Part shown: piece after piece, positions 1-7,587 of the stretch
How the letters are laid out: every line of letters starts with the position of its first letter
Position numbering within the stretch: the stretch's first letter is position 1
NCBI GenBank assembly: GCA_026712885.1
Contig: JAPOPO010000118.1
Span: forward strand, 1-18,720
DNA: 18,720 nt
Direction of reading: 5' to 3'
Source: Rhodospirillales bacterium
GTDB taxonomy: Bacteria; Pseudomonadota; Alphaproteobacteria; UBA828
The notes under the pieces: model-generated
What the model saw: only the letters and a program-made list of their open reading frames with translations
Database searches by the model: none
What the model was told of the DNA's origin: nothing
Made by a program: the position numbers and the translations under genes

Positions 1-1236
1 GGGCCCCTTCACGTCACGCGCGGGCCCATGGAGAACCCACTCTACCGGAGCTTCATCGAGGCGGGCGAGCAGGCCGGCTACGCGATGACCGCCGACTACA
101 ACGGCGAGCGCCAGGAAGGTTTCGGGGCGATGGAGATGACCGTGTGGCGCGGCCGCCGCTGGTCAGCCGCCAACGCTTATCTCAAGCCCGCCCTGCAGCG
201 CCGCAACCTGGCGCTCCGGGCCCATGCCCACGTCCGACGCGTAGTGATGGAGGACCGGCGCGCGGTCGGCGTCGAGTACGAGACCGGCGGCACGATCCGC
301 CGCGTGCGGGCCAAGGCCGAAGTCATCCTCGCCGCCTCCTCGATCAACTCGCCGAAGCTGCTCATGCTCTCCGGCATCGGCCCGGCCGAGCATCTGCGGG
401 AGCACGGCATCGAGGTCGCGGCCGACCGGCCGGGCGTCGGCGCCAACCTGCAAGACCATCTGGAAGTCTATCTCCAGGTGAAGTGCCGGCAGGCGATCAC
501 GCTCTATCGCCACTGGAACCTGTTTTCCAAGGCGCTGATCGGCGCGCGCTGGCTCATGTTCAGGAACGGCCTGGGCGCCACCAACCACTTCGAGTCATGC
601 GGCTTCATCCGGTCCCGCGCCGGCGTGAAGTACCCGAACATCCAGTACCACTTCCTGCCCTTCGCGGTGCGCTACGACGGCAAGGCCGCCGCCGAGGGCC
701 ACGGCTTCCAGACCCATGTGGGGCCGATGCGCTCGAAGTCGCGGGGCCGGGTGCGGCTCGCGTCGCCCGAGCCGGGTGCCGCGCCCTCGATCCTCTTCAA
801 CTACATGTCCCACGAGGAGGACTGGCAGACCTTCCGGGCCTGCATCCGGCTGACGCGGGAAGTCCTCTCCCAGCCGGCGCTCGCGGATTACACCGGCGAA
901 GAGATCGCGCCCGGCGCGAAAGTTCAGTCCGATGACGAAATCGACGACTTCGTGAAGGGTGCCGTGGAGAGCGCCTACCATCCCTGCGGCACCTGCCGCA
1001 TGGGCGCGGCCGACGACGCGGATGCGGTGGTCGACCCAAGTTGCCGGGTGATCGGCGTGGACGGGCTGCGCGTGGCGGACAGCTCGATCTTCCCGCACAT
1101 CACCAACGGCAATCTCAACGCACCCTCCATCATGGTGGGTGAGAAGGCATCGGACCACGTCCTGGGCCGCGAGCCGCTGCCGCCGGCCAACGACGTGCCC
1201 TGGGTCCACCCCGACTGGGAGAACCGACAACGCTGA
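1..1236 (+). CDS. betA: GMC-family alcohol dehydrogenase, choline dehydrogenase-like (5' end outside window)
   Basis: FAD-dependent GMC oxidoreductase; BetA oxidises choline to betaine aldehyde at the membrane. The frame is open from base 1 (GPLHVTRGP, then the ATG at 28), and this segment belongs to the BetA core, so 28 is an internal Met. About 411 residues are visible against about 550 in the family, so the first 130-140 residues with the FAD-binding GxGxxG lie outside the window. Visible hallmarks are the GMC signature NSPKLLMLSGIGPAEHL, the active-site histidine segment YHPCGTCRMG, and the C-terminal catalytic Asn region FPHITNGNLNAPSIMVGEKA. The C-terminus (PWVHPDW) is BetA-like. No betaine aldehyde dehydrogenase gene follows; the next gene is an acyl-CoA dehydrogenase 43 bp downstream. 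Choline is therefore the default guess, and another alcohol linked to the neighbouring catabolic genes is possible. Family call is secure, substrate is not. Confidence 0.88.
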   Translation, partial: GPLHVTRGPMENPLYRSFIEAGEQAGYAMTADYNGERQEGFGAMEMTVWRGRRWSAANAYLKPALQRRNLALRAHAHVRRVVMEDRRAVGVEYETGGTIRRVRAKAEVILAASSINSPKLLMLSGIGPAEHLREHGIEVAADRPGVGANLQDHLEVYLQVKCRQAITLYRHWNLFSKALIGARWLMFRNGLGATNHFESCGFIRSRAGVKYPNIQYHFLPFAVRYDGKAAAEGHGFQTHVGPMRSKSRGRVRLASPEPGAAPSILFNYMSHEEDWQTFRACIRLTREVLSQPALADYTGEEIAPGAKVQSDDEIDDFVKGAVESAYHPCGTCRMGAADDADAVVDPSCRVIGVDGLRVADSSIFPHITNGNLNAPSIMVGEKASDHVLGREPLPPANDVPWVHPDWENRQR

Positions 1237-1237
1237 A

Positions 1238-1254
1238 GGCACCCCAAGGGTGTC
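1238..1254 (+). terminator. Short hairpin directly after the BetA-like stop codon
   Basis: The arms GGCACCC and GGGTGTC are separated by the loop CAA and form a 7-bp stem with one G-U pair, starting one base after the TGA. No T-run follows, so it is not a classical intrinsic terminator. It could partly separate expression of the dehydrogenase from the acyl-CoA dehydrogenase gene or protect the mRNA 3' end. Confidence 0.3.
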
Positions 1255-1279
1255 GGTCACCTGCGAACTGCGAGGCTTG

Positions 1280-2449
1280 ATGAACAACTACCCGCAGGGT
1301 CTCGATTTCGGACTCGGAGACGCGGCCGACATGATCCGCGAAACCGTGTCGCGCTTTGGGGCGGCCGAGATCGCGCCGCGCGCCGATGAGATCGACCGCT
1401 CCAATGAGTTTCCCCGCGACCTCTGGCCGCGCATGGGCGAACTCGGGCTCCACGGGATCACGGTCGAAGAGGAATGGGGCGGCGCCGGCCTCGGCTACCT
1501 CGAACACGTGGTCGCGATGGAGGAGGTCAGCCGGGCCTCCGCCTCGGTCGGGACCAGCTACGGCGCGCACTCAAACCTCTGCATCAACCAGATTCGCCTC
1601 AACGGCAGCCGGGCGCAAAAGGAAGCGCACCTGCCCAAGCTGATCTCGGGCGAGCATGTCGGCGCCCTGGCCATGAGCGAGCCCGGCGCCGGCTCCGATG
1701 TCGTCGGCATGCGCACGCGGGCCGAGAAGCGCGGCAATCGCTACGTGCTCAACGGCACGAAGATGTGGATCACGAACGGCCCCGACGCCGAGGTCCTCGT
1801 CGTCTATGCCAAGACCGATCCCGAGGCCGGCAGCCGCGGCATCACGGCGTTCCTGATCGAGAAGGGCATGGCGGGTTTCTCGACCGCCCAGAAGCTCGAC
1901 AAGCTCGGCATGCGGGGCTCGAACACGAGCGAGCTGGTGTTTCAGGACTGCGAGGTGCCGGCGGAAAACGTAGTCGGCGAGGTTGGGCGCGGCGTCAACG
2001 TGCTGATGAGCGGCCTCGACTACGAGCGCGTCGTGCTCTCGGGCGGACCCCTCGGAATCATGCAGTCCTGCATGGACGCGGTCCTGCCCTACGTTCACGA
2101 GCGCGAGCAGTTCGGCCGACCCATCGGCACCTTCCAGCTGATGCAGGGCAAGATCGCCGACATGTACACCACGATGAACGCCGCCAAGGCTTATACCTAT
2201 GCGGTGGCGCAAGCATGCGATCGGGGCGAGGCGACGCGGAAGGATGCCGCTGCAGCGATCCTCTTCGCCTCCGAAAAGGCGACGTGGCTGGCGCTCGAGG
2301 CGATCCAGGCCCTGGGCGGCAACGGCTACGTCAACGAGTTTCCGGTGGGGCGCCTGCTCCGCGACGCCAAGCTCTACGAGATCGGGGCCGGAACCAATGA
2401 GATACGCCGCATGCTGATCGGGCGGGAGCTGTTCGACGAGACCGCCTAA
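1280..2449 (+). CDS. ivd: Isovaleryl-CoA dehydrogenase-type acyl-CoA dehydrogenase
   Basis: FAD flavoprotein of 389 residues, the usual IVD length, expected to convert isovaleryl-CoA to 3-methylcrotonyl-CoA in leucine (or isoprenoid) degradation and pass electrons to ETF. Seen in the sequence: the acyl-CoA dehydrogenase signature AMSEPGAGSD (131-140), the MWITNG segment (162-167), and LDYERVVLSGGPLG with Glu249 where IVD-type enzymes place the catalytic base (human Glu254). The usual medium-chain catalytic site reads YEIGAGTNEIRR (366-377), as in IVD. The ATG at 1280 was chosen because it gives the conserved family N-terminus; upstream in-frame starts would run into the BetA-like gene. The Shine-Dalgarno is weak (GCGAGG). 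Methylcrotonyl-CoA carboxylase genes, common partners, are absent. The gene converges on the carboxylase operon with 21 bp between stops. A related branched or citronellyl-type acyl-CoA substrate cannot be excluded. Confidence 0.9.
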   Translation: MNNYPQGLDFGLGDAADMIRETVSRFGAAEIAPRADEIDRSNEFPRDLWPRMGELGLHGITVEEEWGGAGLGYLEHVVAMEEVSRASASVGTSYGAHSNLCINQIRLNGSRAQKEAHLPKLISGEHVGALAMSEPGAGSDVVGMRTRAEKRGNRYVLNGTKMWITNGPDAEVLVVYAKTDPEAGSRGITAFLIEKGMAGFSTAQKLDKLGMRGSNTSELVFQDCEVPAENVVGEVGRGVNVLMSGLDYERVVLSGGPLGIMQSCMDAVLPYVHEREQFGRPIGTFQLMQGKIADMYTTMNAAKAYTYAVAQACDRGEATRKDAAAAILFASEKATWLALEAIQALGGNGYVNEFPVGRLLRDAKLYEIGAGTNEIRRMLIGRELFDETA

Positions 2450-2470
2450 ATCGCAGCGTCCCGGTCGTCG

Positions 2471-4636
2471 TCACTTGGGCCGGTACCAGATCACCTTGTG
2501 CTCGTCGAATTCGACCCGGTTGGCAGCGGGTACGACCAACGTGGTCATCGAATGCTCGATGATGCTGGGCCCCTCGATCACGTTTCCCGCTTTCAGCGAA
2601 TCCATGTCCCAGATGCGGAATTCCGACCATCCGCCATCGGGCGTGTAGGCCTGCCGCCGGCCCTTCTCCGCCTTGGCATCGGGCATGGGACCGGCCGGTT
2701 CGTAGCGCGCCAGAGCGGTCGGCGCCCTCGGCGTGATCGCCTCGACGAACACGCTGTCGATCTGATAGCCCGCATCCGGGAAGCGGCCGGCGACCGGGTA
2801 GATGCGCCGGAATTCGGCCTCGAAGCTGTCGATCAGCATCTGCACGTCCTTGTGATCGGCCGTAATCCGGCCGCGTGGAACGTGCGCGCTCCAACTCACG
2901 AAGTACTGGCCCACGTAGCGCGCGGTGATGCCGTAGCGGAACCTGATCTGGTCCTTGTCGATGCCGAGCTGGCCGAGCTCCTCGTAGGCCCTCTCTTCGA
3001 GATTGCGCCAGCCGCGATCGACGCTCCTGGCCTCCGCCAGCCATTCCTCCGGCGAGCGGTTCGGCAGAAGAATGCAGACAACGGTCTGCTCCAGTCTGTG
3101 GAAACGCTCCGCCTCGACGATGCCGAACGCGGAGAACGCGGCGGCCCACGGCACGGTGCAGATGCCCGCTGCCTCAATTCGTTCGGCAAGTCCCCAGAGG
3201 TGAAGCGGTCCGCTGCCGCCGTAGGCGAGCACAGTGTATTCGCCGGGGTTCAGCCCGCGGCTGAGGAGCGAGCCATTGATGTGATCGCCCAGACGATCGT
3301 GCAGGAGGTCGAGGACACCGAGCGCCGCGTCGTAGACGTCCATGCCGAGAGGCTTGGCCAGGCGTTCCTCCAGCGTGGCGATGGCCTTCTCCCGATCCAG
3401 CCGCACCTTGCCGCCGAGGAAGTTGTCGGCCGAGAGGTAGCCGAGCGCGAGGTCGCAGTCGGCCACGGTAATTTCTGGATGGCGGAGGCAGACGCCGACA
3501 TTGGAGCCGGCGCTCTTCGGGCCCAAGCGGACCTGTTTGAAGGCCGCCTCCACGTGAATTTCCATGCCCGCACCGGCACCGACGGAATCGATGCTGACGC
3601 AGGGAATGTTGAGGCGGTGCCGGCACCAGTCCATGGTCGAGGCGAAGGGAAGCAGGCCGTCGACGATGGCGCCGACGTCGAAGCTGGTTCCCCCCAGGTC
3701 GCAGCACACCAGGTTCTTCCAGCCCTTGAGGTCGGCCAGCGCCTTGCCACCCGTGATGCCCCCGATCGGGCCCGAGACCGCGCTCTCGCACATGCGCGGA
3801 TGGCGGATATTGGCGACCGAGCCGTAGCAAAGCAGCGTGCTCATGTCGTGCGCGTAGCCGTCCGACTTCGCCGCCGTTTCCACGCCGAAGAGCTGCTTGC
3901 GCGCCGGCGCGCCGCCGTAGGCTTCGAGCAGCGTCGCCTTCATCCGGTTGGTCTCGCCGCGCCGGGGGCAAATGTCCGCCGATATGACCACCGGCACGTC
4001 GACACCGCGCCGCGCCACGATGGCTTCGGCAATTTCCTTCGCGCGCCGCTCGTGCGCCGGGTTGACGTATGAGCAGAGGAACACGATGGCGATGCTCTCG
4101 ACCCCGCCGTCCAGGAACTCATCGACGGCGGCTTCGACTTCGGCCTCGTTGAGCGGGATGATGACCCGGCCCGCCGAATGGCCGGCGGAATCGTAGATGG
4201 TGCCGCCGGAGATGCGCTCCGAAATGCCGCGCACGTTGGCGAAGTCGACGAACGGCTCGGTATGCTCGTGGAGCTGGAAGTTGGCCTCCTCTTCCCGCGT
4301 CTGGCCGAGCCAGGTGAGGCCGCGTTCGAGGTAGTGCGTGAGCTCGAAGCCCTTGGTCGTCAACAGACCGATATTGGCGCCGCTGTGAGTCAGCACCAGG
4401 TTGAGCATGCCGGTGCCGGCATAGACGCCGAGCGCCGAGCTGGCGTGAACCGCGCTGCGAGATACGCCGGCGGTCTCGCAGGCATCGCCGACCGACTCCA
4501 GATAGCTGACCGCTTCATTCTCGGGCACGGTCAGGCTCTTGCCGAGATAGCTGCGCCCCTGCTCGTCGGTGAGAAAGGTGTCGGTCATCGTGCCGCCGGC
4601 GTCCAACGCCAGCACGTAGCGTCCGACGTCAGTCAC
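2471..4636 (-). CDS. Acetone carboxylase-type beta subunit (hydantoinase A/AcxA family)
   Basis: ATP-binding subunit of an acetone carboxylase-like enzyme. The characterised enzymes use ATP to phosphorylate ketone and bicarbonate and form a beta-keto acid (acetone to acetoacetate). The 721 residues match AcxA length. The hydantoinase A/ASKHA fold is visible: phosphate-1 loop LDAGGTMTD (11-19), SGPIGGITGG (288-297), phosphate-2 motif CDLGGTSFDVGA (312-323), SIDSVGAGAGMEI (348-360) and the adenosine-type motif AYGGSGPLHLWGLAE (471-485). DAGGTMTDT is the acetone-carboxylase-style variant of the usual GGTFTD. Translation starts at GTG (4636), overlapping the end of the gamma-subunit gene by 8 bp, so it is the last gene of a coupled operon. 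The stop lies 21 bp from that of the convergent acyl-CoA dehydrogenase. The substrate is unknown: acetone, a longer ketone, or an acetophenone-type compound are possible. Plain hydantoinase is less likely given the gamma subunit. Confidence 0.88.
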   Translation of the reverse strand: MTDVGRYVLALDAGGTMTDTFLTDEQGRSYLGKSLTVPENEAVSYLESVGDACETAGVSRSAVHASSALGVYAGTGMLNLVLTHSGANIGLLTTKGFELTHYLERGLTWLGQTREEEANFQLHEHTEPFVDFANVRGISERISGGTIYDSAGHSAGRVIIPLNEAEVEAAVDEFLDGGVESIAIVFLCSYVNPAHERRAKEIAEAIVARRGVDVPVVISADICPRRGETNRMKATLLEAYGGAPARKQLFGVETAAKSDGYAHDMSTLLCYGSVANIRHPRMCESAVSGPIGGITGGKALADLKGWKNLVCCDLGGTSFDVGAIVDGLLPFASTMDWCRHRLNIPCVSIDSVGAGAGMEIHVEAAFKQVRLGPKSAGSNVGVCLRHPEITVADCDLALGYLSADNFLGGKVRLDREKAIATLEERLAKPLGMDVYDAALGVLDLLHDRLGDHINGSLLSRGLNPGEYTVLAYGGSGPLHLWGLAERIEAAGICTVPWAAAFSAFGIVEAERFHRLEQTVVCILLPNRSPEEWLAEARSVDRGWRNLEERAYEELGQLGIDKDQIRFRYGITARYVGQYFVSWSAHVPRGRITADHKDVQMLIDSFEAEFRRIYPVAGRFPDAGYQIDSVFVEAITPRAPTALARYEPAGPMPDAKAEKGRRQAYTPDGGWSEFRIWDMDSLKAGNVIEGPSIIEHSMTTLVVPAANRVEFDEHKVIWYRPK

Positions 4637-5213
4637 GATCCTGGCCCGCCCAATTCTTGGTCACGCTGGTAGAGCGGTCCTGGTACCAATTGGGGCTCTC
4701 GTCGGGGAGCGGTGCCCCGAGCCAATCGCGATAGAGGCCGTCGAGATCCGGCAGGGCTTCGAACACCGGCGGATAGCCGTGGGGCGCGACCTCGACACCG
4801 AGCTGCGCGTGACAGCCTGGACAATAGTACTCCCGGACCTCCACGATCGCGGGATCGGGTGCAATACCAGTCGTGTAAATCTCGTCCAGGGCTTCCCGGC
4901 TCCGGCGCACGAATATCTCGCTGCTCAGCTTCCAATTCACGCGGTAATCGCCAAACTCGTGGCCGCAGTCGCACTTGACGATCCGGCCCTCGGGCTCCTT
5001 GCGAACGATGTAGAGATGCTCGGAGATGCGCAGGAGGATCTTGTTCGACCAGGGCACCCGCTCCTGCAGGATCTCGAGATAGGTCCAGAACCGATCGGGG
5101 TCCTTGTCCTTCGCGTGAATGAGCTGCTTGACATCGTGGGCCGGCAAGTCGCCGTCGACCAGCAGCCTCATCTTCTCTTTGGAGAGGCGATCCCCGCCGC
5201 CTGCGCCGGTCAT
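4629..5213 (-). CDS. Acetone carboxylase-type gamma subunit (AcxC family, zinc ribbon)
   Basis: Small subunit diagnostic for the acetone carboxylase group, since ordinary hydantoinases and oxoprolinases lack it. It has 194 residues, slightly longer than the roughly 170 of AcxC because of an N-terminal extension. Family hallmarks are DPDRFWTYLEILQERVPW (38-55), HLYIV (66-70), VKCDCGHEFGDYRVNWKL (79-96) and EYYCPGCHAQLGVEV (128-142). Cys81, Cys83, Cys131 and Cys134 form the likely zinc site, and the family ending LDGLYRDWLG is present. The ATG at 5213 overlaps the alpha-subunit stop (ATGA), which favours this start and indicates translational coupling; an internal Met15 is the alternative. The product should sit with the alpha and beta subunits in a cytoplasmic complex. 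It lies between the two large subunit genes rather than after both. Confidence 0.9.
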   Translation of the reverse strand: MTGAGGGDRLSKEKMRLLVDGDLPAHDVKQLIHAKDKDPDRFWTYLEILQERVPWSNKILLRISEHLYIVRKEPEGRIVKCDCGHEFGDYRVNWKLSSEIFVRRSREALDEIYTTGIAPDPAIVEVREYYCPGCHAQLGVEVAPHGYPPVFEALPDLDGLYRDWLGAPLPDESPNWYQDRSTSVTKNWAGQDRD

Positions 5214-7414
5214 CGAAGCGTGTCCCCATAGTCATCCGGCAGGTGCCAGAAGGGCAGGAAGCCATCGCGGAACGTCTGACGCTTGAGGCAATCCTTGTAC
5301 ATGGCCCGCGTCAGGTCCGGCAGATCGCCTTTGCGGACCCGCTCCCGCTCTTGGCCCCACCACTCCTTGACCGGTATGGCGCGCTCCTTTCGTTTCGCCT
5401 TGATCGCCGCGCGTGCGGCCGCCGTCGCCTCCGCATCGACCGCGCAGGTGCCGCCCTCGGTGGAGGCGACCACGCCATAGACGGTCTCGGCGACGGCAGG
5501 CGAAATCCACCCCTGCACGAGATCGTCCTTGACCCGCTCCGGCGCGCGGTCGAGCGGCTCGCCCCATGAGCTTCCCATTTCGGTCGCGACGTAGATCAGG
5601 TCGCCGTCCTCGCCCTGCCAGTCCGGCGCCTCGGTTGCACTGTCCGTCACCTCGCGCGCGGTGAGCGTGCCTTCGGCCAGCGCCTCGCGGGCCTCGACGA
5701 AGCTGGCCGGGAGCGGGATACCTTTTGCGATCAGCTCCCGCGCGTTCGTGCCGCGCAGCAGAAGCACGTAATAGGGCAAGGCCGGATATCCGCCGAACAG
5801 GCCGACGATCGAGCCGCCGACCCCCATCGGCGAGCCCCCGAAATGAAAGACGGTGGTGCCGCCCGGATTGTCGACCAGCCATCCCATGTTGAAGCCCAAC
5901 GCGCCGCGGTACTTGCCGTGGGCGGCGGCATCCTGCAGCAGCCCGCGCGCGAGGTGCACCATCACCGGGCCCAGGAACTCGTGGTCCTCAGCCTCCCCGA
6001 TATCGCCGGTCGGGTTGCCCGTGCCGAGCGAGCACGCGATGCCATCACGCCAGGCGCCCACCCCCATCGGGCTGTTGGAGACCAGGCTCCAGTCTGCTGC
6101 TGCGTAGGGCTCGCCGTTGGCGAAGGTGCCTTCGGTGGACGCGATCGACCACATGATCTCGTCAATCCAGCACTGCTCCAGGAAACCCCGGGCGAAGCGC
6201 GACTGCACGTAGCCGTGGCCGAGGCCGTAGCCGCCGACATCGAGGGCCACGACGCAGCCGAGCGTCGAGCCGAGGTCGGTGCGGTTGGGATTGAAGATCG
6301 TGCCGGGATCGGTCTTGCGCCTGGTGACGTTCTGGATGGCGCTGTTGATAGTGGGTGTCATCGCCAGGACGGGATAGTCGATGTAGAGCCCGAGGTTGTA
6401 GCCGCCCTCGTAGATGTTGTGGCTGGTCAGGTTCTCGGAACTCGCACCCCGAAAATCCTGAACGACGGTGCCGTCGAGTTCGAACTGGCAGGTCGCGGGC
6501 TCGTGCATCATGTGGTCGGTTGCCGCCGCCGGGAACGCCTTCCCCATCACGTCCGCAAGCTGCAGGACGCGGACGCGCGGGTGATGGGAGGTCCAGGGAA
6601 CCTGCCAGGCCTTGATCTGGTCGACGATGATGCGGCGGTCTCGCTCGAGGATCTCTTGCGCGGCGCCGATGAAATACTCGGACCCGAACTCGTCCACCAT
6701 TTGCAGCAGCCGCTCGCGAACGATCATGGCGCCGACAAGCTTCATCTTGTCGTCCATGATGTTGAGCTGGCCGAGGCGCGTGCGGCGCGTGAGCGTGAGT
6801 TCCCAGGCTTTCGACTGCTGAAAATTCTGGCCCGTCTTCATGGGCGGCACGACCAGCCCGTCGGTGTAGGTGGTGGGCGAGATGATGGCCATTCCCGGCA
6901 TCAACGCGCCGCCGGCATCGACGATATGAAGGCTGCCGGCGACCCAGCCAACCAGCTGGTCCCGGTGTATTAGCGGCAGACAGGTGTAGATGTCGTTGTT
7001 CTGGGAGCTGCCGTAGACCGGATCGTTGCAGCTGAAGATATCGCCGTCGTTGATCCCACCCGTGCCGGGATCCTCGTCATAGCCGAACTCGGCCATGGTC
7101 GAGATCATGAGCTTGAGCGCACCGGCATGCCCCGTCAGCCCCCAGGATGCGGCGACCGCGTTACCCTCCGGTGTCGCGATGGTCAGCAGGAGCTCGCCGG
7201 AGATGGAGGCCGGCGACGTCGACAGAAGAATGCAGGTATCGCGGCCATATTGAGCGGCGGTGATCAGCTTCCAATAGAGCCGCTGGAGCTTGGGCGGATC
7301 GCCATCGAGCAGCGGAAGCGAGCGCAGGCCATAGGAATGTCCGGACTCCGCCTCCGCGCGATCCCGTTCGTCGACGGCCTGCTTGAGGGTCCTGCCCCCG
7401 AAGACGATACCCAT
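5210..7414 (-). CDS. Acetone carboxylase-type alpha subunit (hydantoinase B/AcxB family)
   Basis: Catalytic metal-site subunit of the carboxylase, hydantoinase B/oxoprolinase superfamily, 734 residues (AcxB about 776). The region INDGDIFSCNDPVYGSSQNND (121-141) matches the family segment GDxxxxNDPxxGG-H-x-x-D, and SLHIVDAGG (161-169) supplies the second metal-ligand segment. Asp141, His163 and Asp166 are present, but Gln138 stands where many relatives have His. The ATG at 7414 was chosen because GGTGGGG lies just upstream and a family-like N-terminus follows. An upstream in-frame TTG at 7456 lacks a ribosome site and abuts a possible -10 box. It is the first gene of the alpha-gamma-beta operon; its stop overlaps the gamma start (ATGA). 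It is divergent from the AtuA-like gene, sharing a 173-bp promoter region. Substrate is unknown; family membership is firm, and carboxylase rather than amidohydrolase function rests mainly on the gamma subunit. Confidence 0.87.
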   Translation of the reverse strand: MGIVFGGRTLKQAVDERDRAEAESGHSYGLRSLPLLDGDPPKLQRLYWKLITAAQYGRDTCILLSTSPASISGELLLTIATPEGNAVAASWGLTGHAGALKLMISTMAEFGYDEDPGTGGINDGDIFSCNDPVYGSSQNNDIYTCLPLIHRDQLVGWVAGSLHIVDAGGALMPGMAIISPTTYTDGLVVPPMKTGQNFQQSKAWELTLTRRTRLGQLNIMDDKMKLVGAMIVRERLLQMVDEFGSEYFIGAAQEILERDRRIIVDQIKAWQVPWTSHHPRVRVLQLADVMGKAFPAAATDHMMHEPATCQFELDGTVVQDFRGASSENLTSHNIYEGGYNLGLYIDYPVLAMTPTINSAIQNVTRRKTDPGTIFNPNRTDLGSTLGCVVALDVGGYGLGHGYVQSRFARGFLEQCWIDEIMWSIASTEGTFANGEPYAAADWSLVSNSPMGVGAWRDGIACSLGTGNPTGDIGEAEDHEFLGPVMVHLARGLLQDAAAHGKYRGALGFNMGWLVDNPGGTTVFHFGGSPMGVGGSIVGLFGGYPALPYYVLLLRGTNARELIAKGIPLPASFVEAREALAEGTLTAREVTDSATEAPDWQGEDGDLIYVATEMGSSWGEPLDRAPERVKDDLVQGWISPAVAETVYGVVASTEGGTCAVDAEATAAARAAIKAKRKERAIPVKEWWGQERERVRKGDLPDLTRAMYKDCLKRQTFRDGFLPFWHLPDDYGDTLR

Positions 7415-7455
7415 AACCCCACCGTGAAGAATTGGCAGAACCGCCCGAGACGCCA

Positions 7456-7487
7456 ATCGTATGGCCCCATGGCCCGGCCGATGTCAA
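7456..7487 (-). promoter_or_regulatory. Possible sigma70-type promoter of the carboxylase operon
   Basis: On the minus strand a perfect TTGACA (7487-7482) is followed by TACGAT (7461-7456). The spacer is 20 bp, longer than the 16-18 preferred, so the assignment is tentative. A start just downstream would give a leader of about 35 nt before the ATG at 7414 and would make the upstream TTG (7456) untranslatable. The 173-bp gap to the divergent AtuA-like gene is the natural place for shared control; I recognise no clear operator. Confidence 0.3.
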
Positions 7488-7587
7488 ACCGGCTCGCCGA
7501 ACCTACGGCCTTACCAGGCAAGGCGGGTGTGGCCCTCCCCGGCGTGTGCTAGCGTTTGCAGACCGAAACGAGGCGAGGCTGCGCGAA

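Noticed and set aside
1139..1279. N-terminal extension of the acyl-CoA dehydrogenase into the BetA-like gene
   Set aside because: It overlaps the BetA C-terminus in another frame and is not IVD-like; the family start is at 1280.
2498..4072. A 524-codon + strand frame opposite the carboxylase beta subunit
   Set aside because: It is antisense to a gene with clear ASKHA motifs; its own translation has no recognisable domain.
5843..6973. A 376-codon + strand frame opposite the alpha subunit
   Set aside because: It is a shadow of the hydantoinase B-like gene, with biased composition and no motif.
7415..7456. Longer N-terminus of the carboxylase alpha subunit from a TTG codon
   Set aside because: No ribosome site precedes the TTG, it abuts a possible -10 element, and the ATG at 7414 has a good GGTGGGG upstream.
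7432..7587. N-terminal extension of the AtuA-like protein
   Set aside because: The added residues are low-complexity and overlap the divergent promoter region; the family N-terminus starts at 7588.
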